Shown: positions 1-6,645 of the stretch, piece after piece
Layout: every line of letters begins with the position of its first letter
Position numbering within the stretch: the first letter of the stretch is position 1
Assembly (NCBI RefSeq): GCF_902809835.1
Contig: NZ_CADDWM010000012.1
Coordinates: 62,001-126,000, forward strand
Reading direction: 5' to 3'
Source of the DNA: Agromyces sp. Marseille-P2726
GTDB lineage: Bacteria > Actinomycetota > Actinomycetes > Actinomycetales > Microbacteriaceae
Length of the DNA stretch: 64,000 bases
Notes under the pieces: model-generated
The model's input: only the letters and a program-made list of their open reading frames with translations
Database searches by the model: none
Told to the model about the DNA's origin: nothing
Program-made: the position numbers and the translations under genes

Positions 1-1105
1 GTACCTCTCGAGCGACTTCGTCGACGCGAACTTCGACTTCTACGGGCGCACGCTGACCGGCACGCCGCAGCTGCGCGAGCGCTGGAAGCGGGGCGTCTCG
101 CTCGTCGAGGGCGCGATGGGCGAGGCGGTCGGTCGCATCTACGTCGAACGGCACTTCCCGCCCGCGGCGAAGGAGGCGATGGACGACCTCGTCGGGAACC
201 TCGTCGAGGCGTACCGGCAATCGATCAGCGCCCTCGAGTGGATGGGCGACGAGACACGTGCCCGCGCGCTCGAGAAGCTCGAGAAGTTCACGCCGAAGAT
301 CGGATACCCCGTGAAATGGCGCGACTACTCGAGCCTCGCCATCAGGCCCGACGACCTCATCGGCAACGTCCGGGCGACCGCGGAGTTCGAGTTCAATCGC
401 GAGCTCGGCAAGATCGGCAAGCCGATCGACCGCGACGAGTGGTTCATGACCCCGCAGACGATCAACGCGTACTACAACCCGGGCTTCAACGAGATCGTCT
501 TCCCGGCCGCCATCCTGCAGTACCCGTTCTTCGATGCGAGTCGGGATGCCGCGGCCAACTACGGCGCGATCGGCGCGGTGATCGGGCACGAGATCGGGCA
601 CGGATTCGACGACCAGGGCTCGAAGTACGACGGCGACGGCCGGCTCGTGGACTGGTGGACCGACGACGACCGCGCCGCCTTCGAGGACCGCACCAAGGCG
701 CTCATCGCCCAGTACGACGTGTTGCGGCCGGCGCAGCTCGACGGCACCGAGCACGGTGACGACCACCACGTGAACGGCGCTCTCACGATCGGCGAGAACA
801 TCGGCGATCTGGGCGGACTCGCGATCGCGTGGAAGGCCTACGTGCTGTCGCTCGATGGTGGGGAGCCGCCCGTCATCGACGGGCTCACGGGGGCGCAGCG
901 GTTCTTCCTGTCATGGGCGCAGGCCTGGCAGATGAAGGGCCGCGACGAGGAGGTCATCCGGCTGCTCGCCATCGATCCGCACTCGCCCAACGAGTTCCGG
1001 TGCAACCAGATCGTGCGGAACATCGACGAGTTCTACGGAGCGTTCGACGTCGACGACGGTGACGCGCTCTGGCTCCATCCGAGCGAGCGCGTCACCATCT
1101 GGTAG
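1..1105 (+). CDS. M13 family zinc metallopeptidase (neprilysin/PepO-like), 3' part
   Basis: This is the C-terminal part of an M13 endopeptidase; the frame is already open at base 2 and the start lies outside the window. The zinc-binding HEIGH motif is at 587-601, the third zinc ligand lies in ENIGDLGG near 794, and the substrate-binding NAYYNP motif is near 467. The protein ends in the Trp residue (…RVTIW) typical of the family. M13 enzymes cleave oligopeptides; bacterial PepO-type members may be cytosolic or exported, and the N-terminus that would decide this is missing. All catalytic residues visible here are intact, so the gene looks functional. Confidence 0.95.
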   Translation, partial: YLSSDFVDANFDFYGRTLTGTPQLRERWKRGVSLVEGAMGEAVGRIYVERHFPPAAKEAMDDLVGNLVEAYRQSISALEWMGDETRARALEKLEKFTPKIGYPVKWRDYSSLAIRPDDLIGNVRATAEFEFNRELGKIGKPIDRDEWFMTPQTINAYYNPGFNEIVFPAAILQYPFFDASRDAAANYGAIGAVIGHEIGHGFDDQGSKYDGDGRLVDWWTDDDRAAFEDRTKALIAQYDVLRPAQLDGTEHGDDHHVNGALTIGENIGDLGGLAIAWKAYVLSLDGGEPPVIDGLTGAQRFFLSWAQAWQMKGRDEEVIRLLAIDPHSPNEFRCNQIVRNIDEFYGAFDVDDGDALWLHPSERVTIW

Positions 1106-1131
1106 GCAGCGAGCTGGGAGGGCCCGAGCCC

Positions 1132-1959
1132 TCAACTCGTGACCGAGATGTTGCCGATGTTCGTCTCGAAGCGGTACTGACGAGACGCCGACATGTCGCT
1201 GTCGGCCTGCACGTCGACCTCGCCGAGCGCCGAATCGACCGTGATGGCGTAGCGTCCCTGCGGCAGGTTCACGTCGACCTCGCCCAGGTCGGTCTCGACT
1301 CGGATGCCACTGGGCAACGACTCGAGCGCGAGCGTCACGTCGCCGACGGCCGACTGCACGGTCAGCTCACCCTCGGTGTCGAACCGGGCGAGATCGATGG
1401 TGCCCACGTCCGACGTCACGTCGAGCGACGCGGCGGACCCGACCAGCACGATGTCGCCGACGTGGCTGCGGGCCGAGACGTCGTCGAATGTTCCGACGGC
1501 GTCGACGTCGCCCACGTCCGTGCGGAGGTCGAGGGCCACCGGCTCGCGCTCGAGGGCGGCGGGCAGCACGAGCTGCAGTTCGGGCGCGCGGTCGCCCATC
1601 CACGGCCACCACAGGTCGGGGATCCCGAACTCGCGGACGTGCCGGAGCGAGACGTGCAGGGTGTCGCCGCGCACCTCATGGTCGAGGGCGAGACGCGCGC
1701 GCGAATCGTTCTGGCGCAGCGTCAGCTCGCCGCTCTCGACATCGCCGTAGGCAACGCTGACGTCCGCGAGGTCGCCGTCGAGCACGACCGCGTCGAATCG
1801 CTCGGAGATCTCGAACGTTCCGGATGCATCGGGACGGGTGAGGGTGCGCACGAACGCCACGGCGAGCCACGCGAGCATGGCCGTGATGAGCACGCCGACG
1901 ACGATGAGGGCAGCCGTTCGGCCGGCGTGCGAGGGACTGGGGGTCGGTGTGGTGGACAT
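1132..1959 (-). CDS. Membrane-anchored DUF4097-like beta-repeat protein
   Basis: The 275-residue product has a short Ser/Thr/Pro-rich cytosolic N-terminus, one hydrophobic segment (about residues 14-36) and an extracytoplasmic part made of repeated short strands with a recurring V-G-D-V/I or LGEVDV motif. This pattern is typical of DUF4097 'putative adhesin' proteins, which fold as right-handed beta-helices. Several proteins of this kind sit in envelope-stress loci, but the molecular role is not established. It converges on the M13 peptidase gene with a 26-base gap. The family call rests on the repeat pattern; no catalytic residues are evident. Confidence 0.7.
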   Translation of the reverse strand: MSTTPTPSPSHAGRTAALIVVGVLITAMLAWLAVAFVRTLTRPDASGTFEISERFDAVVLDGDLADVSVAYGDVESGELTLRQNDSRARLALDHEVRGDTLHVSLRHVREFGIPDLWWPWMGDRAPELQLVLPAALEREPVALDLRTDVGDVDAVGTFDDVSARSHVGDIVLVGSAASLDVTSDVGTIDLARFDTEGELTVQSAVGDVTLALESLPSGIRVETDLGEVDVNLPQGRYAITVDSALGEVDVQADSDMSASRQYRFETNIGNISVTS

Positions 1960-2085
1960 CTTTCGCTTCCTGACTCGGACCGCTCGTGCGGTGGTGTTCG
2001 GCCGATCGCGGGGGATCTCGGCGGTATGTCTTCACGGTACGGAGGGGAGGTCACCGGGAGGAGCCGGGCAGCCGCCCGATCCCTC

Positions 2086-2100
2086 GGGGGGTAACCCCCC
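2086..2100. other. GC hairpin of six G, TAA, six C between divergent genes
   Basis: A perfect 6-bp G/C stem around a TAA loop lies between the starts of the divergent DUF4097-like and serine hydrolase genes. There is no T-run, so it is not a typical terminator. It could be an operator or a structured leader element. The remainder of the 1960-2233 gap holds a likely promoter at 2143 and nothing else recognisable. Confidence 0.3.
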
Positions 2101-2142
2101 TCGCCGTGCCCGAGTCGGGTGAGCCGCATGCCCGAGGGGTCT

Positions 2143-2148
2143 TACACT
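2143..2148 (+). promoter_or_regulatory. -10 element TACACT for the serine hydrolase gene
   Basis: TACACT fits the actinobacterial TANNNT -10 consensus and lies upstream of the only rightward gene here. No convincing -35 box was found. Confidence 0.4.
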
Positions 2149-2233
2149 GGCTTAGTCCGATCCGTCCTTCTCGAGCGCGCCGCGACCCGCGGTGGGGGAG
2201 CGCCGAGCCCCAGAGGAAGAGCGTGCAGCCACC

Positions 2234-3142
2234 GTGGTGACGTCGTCGCAGGGTTCCGAGCGGCGAGCGAAGCATGCGAGCATCCGACGAGGGCGTCACC
2301 GCACCGAGGAGGCGAGCGAGAACTTCGCACGCGGGTTCAACGCACTCGGCGAGCTCGCACTCGACGGCGTGCAGGTGTCCGCTCGCGCGACCGACCTTGC
2401 GACCGGAAAGGTGCTCTTCTCCGTCGACGACCACGTGGTGATGCCCACGGCATCGATCGGCAAGGTGCTCCTGCTCGTCGAGGTCGCGTCGCGCCTGGTG
2501 GGCGCGAACTCCGAGTCGTTCACGGTGCTCGACCGGGCCCCGCGCGACGCCGTGGGCGACTCCGGCATCTGGCAGCACCTGCAGTCACCCTCCCTGCCGA
2601 TCGCCGACCTCGCGTCACTGATCGGGGCGACGAGTGACAACCTCGCCACGAACGTGCTCATCCGCTACGTCGGGCTCGAAGCGGTGCGCGCTCGCACCGA
2701 GGCGCTCGGCCTCACCCGCACGGCACTGCTCGACCTCGTTCGCGATCACCGTGGCCCCGACGACGCGCCGCAGCTGTCGATCGGCTCGGCCAAGGAGCTC
2801 ACCTGGCTCTTCGCCTCGCTCGCGCGCGGCGAGATCGTGAGCCCCGAGGTGTCGCAGCGCGTCGTCGGCTGGCTGTCGCTCAACTCCGACCTCTCGATGG
2901 TGGCGAGCGCGTTCGGGCTCGACCCGCTCGCCCACCGCATGCCCGATCACGGCGTGCTGCTCATGAACAAGACCGGCACCGACGGCGGCGTGCGCAGCGA
3001 GGTGGGAGTGCTGCGCGGTCCCCGCGCGAGCGTGGCCTACGCCGTGTCGATGTACTTCGCCGACACCATGCTCACGTCACGCCTCGCCGTGCTCGACGGC
3101 ATGCGCCAGGTCGGCCTCGATCTGCTCGAGTACGTTCACTAG
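2234..3142 (+). CDS. Class A beta-lactamase-fold serine hydrolase
   Basis: The protein has the three motifs of the penicillin-recognising serine hydrolase fold: SIGK (SxxK nucleophile, codons around 2453), SDN (around 2635) and KTG (around 2970). The order and spacing fit PF13354 class A beta-lactamase-like enzymes. There is no signal peptide or lipobox, so it is probably cytosolic, and a hydrolase or esterase role is as likely as beta-lactam resistance. The start is uncertain. GTG at 2234 follows an AGAGGAAG sequence, and an in-frame GTG at 2192 would add 14 residues. The gene converges on the tandem hydrolase gene, with an inverted repeat pair between them that may end transcription in both directions. 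Confidence 0.8.
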   Translation: MVTSSQGSERRAKHASIRRGRHRTEEASENFARGFNALGELALDGVQVSARATDLATGKVLFSVDDHVVMPTASIGKVLLLVEVASRLVGANSESFTVLDRAPRDAVGDSGIWQHLQSPSLPIADLASLIGATSDNLATNVLIRYVGLEAVRARTEALGLTRTALLDLVRDHRGPDDAPQLSIGSAKELTWLFASLARGEIVSPEVSQRVVGWLSLNSDLSMVASAFGLDPLAHRMPDHGVLLMNKTGTDGGVRSEVGVLRGPRASVAYAVSMYFADTMLTSRLAVLDGMRQVGLDLLEYVH

Positions 3143-3150
3143 TCGGTTCC

Positions 3151-3237
3151 GCGGGTTGAGGAGTCGCGCAGCGACGTCTCGAAACCCATGTGCCCGGTGT
3201 CGGTTTCGAGACGCGCCTGCGGCGCTCCTCAACCCGC
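3151..3237. repeat. Inverted pair of 36-bp intergenic repeats (hairpin)
   Basis: The arm at 3151-3186 (begins GCGGGTTGAGGAG, ends TCTCGAAACC) is almost the exact reverse complement of 3202-3237, with a 15-base loop. It lies just after the serine hydrolase stop and before the end of the opposing hydrolase gene, a natural place for a bidirectional terminator. It is a variant subfamily of the GGTCGAG…TCGAGACC repeats seen elsewhere in the window. Confidence 0.85.
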
Positions 3238-3238
3238 A

Positions 3239-3308
3239 GAGGCGAGACGCGCCTGCGGCGCTCCTCAACCCGCAGAGGCGAGACGCGCGCGGCTGCTCGT
3301 CAACCCGC
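3239..3308. repeat. Two further direct copies of the same repeat
   Basis: Two more copies, each starting GCGAGACGCGC and ending CAACCCGC, follow the hairpin in tandem. The last is diverged. The reverse complement of its right end reads GCG GGT TGA, so it supplies the last codons and the stop of the hydrolase gene on the minus strand. Confidence 0.8.
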
Positions 3309-4796
3309 GGCGTCCGAGGTGAGCAACGCCAGGCCATCGCGCACCGCGAGGGCCGTCTCGCGGGCGCCCAGGATGCGGAAGTGCCCGGCGACCGGCACGC
3401 GCACGTTCGTCGCTCCGTCGAGTGCGCTGCCGTCGGGCACGTGCGGATCGAACGTGCCGAACACCGAGACGATCTGCGAGTTCACGGATGCCGCGCTGCC
3501 GAGCATCACGATGGTCTCGTCGGTCGGCAGCAGCGCGCGAATGCTCGGGTCGCGGAAGAGCCTCGCTCGCCGGGCTCCGGCGAACGGCGTGCAGATCGCG
3601 ACGAGTCCGCGGATGCCGAGCGAAGCCGCCCGGTCGTCGAGCAGCAGGCGCTTGCCGATGAGCCCGCCCTTCGAGTGCCCGACGATGACCCGTCCGGCAG
3701 ACGGCACGCGCACGCGAGCGAGCGCCTCCGCCACGTGGTCGGCCGTCTCGGCGATGGCCGCGCGGTTCGCTCGCAGGCCGTGCACGACGGTCACGCGGTA
3801 TCCCTCGGCGTTCAACGCGTCCCCGAGCGGGCGCAGGAACGACCAGTGCTCGTAGACCCCGGGAAGCAGCACGACCTGGGGCTTGGCCGGGTCGCCGACC
3901 GTCCAGCGCGCCGGCGAGCGTCGGCCGTCGAGGAGCACGGCGAGTTGCCTGAGGCCGGCGTAGGCGTAGTCGCGTGCCATCCATCCCACGGCGTCGAGCC
4001 GGTTCATCCGCTCGGCCTTCAGCGGTTGCGACGGCTGCGTGACGGCCCGTCCGACCGGCTCGCCGCGTGCGTCCTGGGCGATCATCTCGCCGACCCGGCG
4101 CCCACTGACCACCATGGTGTCGTGACCACGGCCGGGCACCTCGGCGTACCGCCCCTTCGGAGCCAGCGCCGCCATCTCCTCGCCCCAGTAGCGCGGCACC
4201 ACGGCGTCGGTCTCGCCACGGATGACCAGTGTGTCGGCGGTGATCTGCGGAAGCGCCTGCTCTATGCGGTGGTCGAGCATCGGCCGCAGGTTGGCGATGA
4301 ACCACCTGGGCCCGGCCTTGAGGTACAGCGCGAGCCCCGTGACGACGACCCTCGGATCGACCACCAGGAGGTCCTGCAGGAATCGCGCCGCCTGCTTCAC
4401 GAGGGTCCGCTCGCGCGGGTTCACGGTCGCGCCGATGAGCACGACGCGATCGACGAGCTCGGGATGGCGTGCGGCTGCCTCCGCGACGACCTGCGCGCCG
4501 GTGGAATGGCCCACGAGCACGGCCCGCGCGATGCCCTCGGTCGCGAGCAGGTCGGCGATCAGGTCGGCGGACTCGGCCATGGTCAACGGCCGGCGCGGCT
4601 CGGGCGCATCGCCGAATCCCGGCATGTCCAGCGCGTAGACCGTGCCGGTCGGCTCGAGGAGCTCGGCCACCGGGTCCCAGTATCCGTGCGCCATGCCGAG
4701 CCCGTGCACGAGCACGTAGTCGGGCCCGTCCGCGATGCCCGACCGGCGCACGACGACCGCGTGCTCGCCGCGGCGGAACTCGCGGGTCGTGGCCAT
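3300..4796 (-). CDS. Tandem (two-domain) alpha/beta hydrolase
   Basis: The 498-residue product holds two alpha/beta-hydrolase domains in one chain. The N-terminal domain (about 20-245) has the oxyanion segment VHGLGMAHG, nucleophile elbow GHSTG, an acid in GETD and a catalytic His in GRGHD. The C-terminal domain (about 300-490) starts at VVLLPGVYEHW, has a second elbow GHSKG and a possible His in AGHF, and resembles lipase-type serine hydrolases. The substrate is unknown. The ATG at 4796 lies six bases after a TAGAAT -10 box, so the mRNA is probably leaderless. The stop codon lies inside an intergenic repeat, so the last three residues (AAG) derive from that repeat. Confidence 0.85.
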   Translation of the reverse strand: MATTREFRRGEHAVVVRRSGIADGPDYVLVHGLGMAHGYWDPVAELLEPTGTVYALDMPGFGDAPEPRRPLTMAESADLIADLLATEGIARAVLVGHSTGAQVVAEAAARHPELVDRVVLIGATVNPRERTLVKQAARFLQDLLVVDPRVVVTGLALYLKAGPRWFIANLRPMLDHRIEQALPQITADTLVIRGETDAVVPRYWGEEMAALAPKGRYAEVPGRGHDTMVVSGRRVGEMIAQDARGEPVGRAVTQPSQPLKAERMNRLDAVGWMARDYAYAGLRQLAVLLDGRRSPARWTVGDPAKPQVVLLPGVYEHWSFLRPLGDALNAEGYRVTVVHGLRANRAAIAETADHVAEALARVRVPSAGRVIVGHSKGGLIGKRLLLDDRAASLGIRGLVAICTPFAGARRARLFRDPSIRALLPTDETIVMLGSAASVNSQIVSVFGTFDPHVPDGSALDGATNVRVPVAGHFRILGARETALAVRDGLALLTSDAAG

Positions 4797-4802
4797 GCCG
4801 GA

Positions 4803-4808
4803 ATTCTA
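4803..4808 (-). promoter_or_regulatory. -10 TAGAAT, leaderless promoter of the tandem hydrolase
   Basis: TAGAAT (read on the minus strand) ends six bases before the ATG at 4796. This leaves no room for a ribosome-binding site and fits a leaderless transcript. Confidence 0.6.
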
Positions 4809-4814
4809 GGCGCC

Positions 4815-5222
4815 TCAGTCGATGACCCCGGATGCCGCGAGCCGTTGCAGCACCTCGGCACCCGCCGGCGGACACCGGCTCAGGTCGGCCGTGGTCACCC
4901 AGTGCAACTCGCCGACCTCCGCCGACGCGACGGGCGGGGCATCCGTCTCGGCCCGGAATACCCGCATGCGCACGAGCCGGCCATCGGGTTCGCCGTGCGC
5001 CTGGACCACGACCTCGAACAGCTCCTCGAGCGACTCCGGTCGAAGGTCGAGTGCGACCTCCTCGAGCGCCTCGCGGGCGGCGGCTTCCGCGGCTGTCTCG
5101 CCGTCGTCGATCTTGCCGCCCGGCATGTAGTAGACCTCGCGGTCGCGCGCGGTCACCATGAGCACACGGCGGTCCCGCACGAGGGCGATCGCGGCGACAT
5201 GCAGGTCTGGCAGATGCGGCAT
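4815..5222 (-). CDS. Nudix hydrolase (MutT/NUDIX family)
   Basis: This 135-residue protein carries a Nudix box around residues 36-58, of form GX5EX7REALEEVAL, with the usual Gly near the end replaced by Ala. The EE pair that binds metal is intact. Nudix enzymes hydrolyse nucleoside diphosphates linked to another group; the substrate cannot be read from the sequence. The start at 5222 is chosen because the domain begins immediately after it and because TAGGGT lies seven bases upstream (leaderless pattern). It is divergent from the lactate monooxygenase-like gene. The frame is open much further upstream, but that extension is antisense to the neighbouring gene. Confidence 0.88.
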   Translation of the reverse strand: MPHLPDLHVAAIALVRDRRVLMVTARDREVYYMPGGKIDDGETAAEAAAREALEEVALDLRPESLEELFEVVVQAHGEPDGRLVRMRVFRAETDAPPVASAEVGELHWVTTADLSRCPPAGAEVLQRLAASGVID

Positions 5223-5229
5223 CCGTCTC

Positions 5230-5235
5230 ACCCTA
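5230..5235 (-). promoter_or_regulatory. -10 TAGGGT, leaderless promoter of the Nudix gene
   Basis: TAGGGT on the minus strand lies seven bases before the ATG at 5222 and decides that start. Confidence 0.55.
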
Positions 5236-5280
5236 GGCCGCGGCACGCCCCCAACCACTCGCTGCTGGGCCGGGCGCCGG

Positions 5281-5286
5281 TACGCT
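5281..5286 (+). promoter_or_regulatory. -10 TACGCT of the lactate monooxygenase-like gene
   Basis: TACGCT lies 32 bases before the ATG at 5319. This mRNA would have a leader containing the GAAGGAG ribosome-binding site at 5305-5311. Confidence 0.5.
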
Positions 5287-5318
5287 GGCTCGCAGTCCGA
5301 TCGCGAAGGAGCGAGCCG

Positions 5319-6620
5319 ATGGCCGACGAGAATCGCGGGTACGTGCGTGCCGTGCAGTCCGAGGTGTTCCGGGCCGGGGTGGGCGGCACGAAGCCCGCGG
5401 TGCCCGTGGACGTCGAACTGCTCGAGCGTGCCGCGCGCCGGGCGCTCTCGGCCGACGCGTTCGCGTACCTCGCCGGCGGTGCCGGCAGCGAGGCGACCAT
5501 GGCCGCGAACCGGGCCGCGTTCGCCCGGTGGCGCATCATCCCGCGGGTGCTGCGCGACGTCGGCACCCGCGACCTCTCGATCGAGCTGTTCGGGCGGCGT
5601 CGGGCGACGCCGTTCCTGCTCTCGGCCATCGGCGTCGCCGAGCTCGCGCACGCCGAGGCGGATCTCGCCGTGGGCCGCGCGGCATCGGCGCTCGACGTGC
5701 CGTACGTGCTCTCGAACCAGGCGTCGCGGCCGATGGAGGAGGTCGCGGCGGCGATGGGCGACCGGGCCAGGTGGTTCCAGCTCTACTGGAGCGGATCCGA
5801 CGAGCTGAACGCGTCGTTCGTCAGCCGTGCCGAGGCGGTGGGGTGCGAAGCCGTCGTCGTCACGCTCGACACCCACCTGCTCGGCTGGCGCGCACGCGAC
5901 CTCGACGCCGCATTCCTCCCGTTCACCCGTGGGCAGGGCATCGCGCAGTACACGAGCGACCCGGTGTTCGCCGACCTCGTGCGCGAACGTGTCGCCCGGG
6001 GAGGCGCCGGCGGTGCTCGGCCGAAGGTGACCCCGACGCTGCTCCGCTCGGCGTTCCGGATCGCCCGCTCGGGCGCCGGCACCCGCCTGGTCGAAGGCGG
6101 CGTACGCGACGCGCTGCGATCACCCCTGCCGCGGGCCGCCATCGAGACATTCCTCGACGTGTTCTCGAATCCGGCGCTCACGTGGGACGACCTCGCGCGG
6201 CTTCGGGAGTGGACGGGGCTGCCGGTCGTGCTGAAGGGGATCCTGCATCCCGATGATGCGAGCCGAGCCATCGACGCCGGCGTCGACGGCATCGTGGTGT
6301 CGAATCACGGAGGCCGCCAGGTCGACAACGCGGTCGCCTCGCTCGACGTGCTGCCCGACATCGTCGAGCGGGTCGGCGGTCGGGTGCCGGTCGTGCTGGA
6401 CAGCGGCGTGCGCGGCGGCGCCGACGCGTTCATCGCGCTCGCACTCGGCGCGACGGCCGTCGGCATCGGGCGCCCCTACGCCTACGGCCTCGCCGTCGCC
6501 GGGTCGGCCGGCGTGCGCGAGGTCGTGCGGAACCACATCGCCGAGTTCGACGTCACCATGGCGCTCGCCGGGCACACGGCGGTGTCGCAGATCGGGCGCG
6601 ACTCGCTGCGGGCTGCCTGA
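5319..6620 (+). CDS. FMN-dependent alpha-hydroxy acid oxidase, lactate 2-monooxygenase-like
   Basis: The 433-residue enzyme belongs to the FMN alpha-hydroxy acid dehydrogenase family. The active-site signature SNHGGRQ with its catalytic His is near 6300-6320, and phosphate-binding DSGVRGG and GRPYAYG follow. The segments QLYWSGSD and YTSDPVF match lactate 2-monooxygenases (lactate plus O2 to acetate and CO2) better than L-lactate cytochrome dehydrogenases, but the reaction outcome depends on subtle residues, so a plain lactate oxidase or dehydrogenase remains possible. The ATG follows a good GAAGGAG site. The frame is open for over 2 kb upstream, which is only antisense readthrough of the neighbouring genes. 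Confidence 0.88.
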   Translation: MADENRGYVRAVQSEVFRAGVGGTKPAVPVDVELLERAARRALSADAFAYLAGGAGSEATMAANRAAFARWRIIPRVLRDVGTRDLSIELFGRRRATPFLLSAIGVAELAHAEADLAVGRAASALDVPYVLSNQASRPMEEVAAAMGDRARWFQLYWSGSDELNASFVSRAEAVGCEAVVVTLDTHLLGWRARDLDAAFLPFTRGQGIAQYTSDPVFADLVRERVARGGAGGARPKVTPTLLRSAFRIARSGAGTRLVEGGVRDALRSPLPRAAIETFLDVFSNPALTWDDLARLREWTGLPVVLKGILHPDDASRAIDAGVDGIVVSNHGGRQVDNAVASLDVLPDIVERVGGRVPVVLDSGVRGGADAFIALALGATAVGIGRPYAYGLAVAGSAGVREVVRNHIAEFDVTMALAGHTAVSQIGRDSLRAA

Positions 6621-6645
6621 CCCGCGGCCACGCGGCATCCGCCAC

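Noticed and set aside
2086-2100. Rho-independent terminator
   Set aside because: G/C stem has no T-run and it lies between divergent starts, not at gene ends.
3156-5318. Long rightward frame upstream of the lactate monooxygenase-like gene
   Set aside because: It is antisense to the tandem hydrolase and Nudix genes; domain homology starts only after the ATG at 5319.
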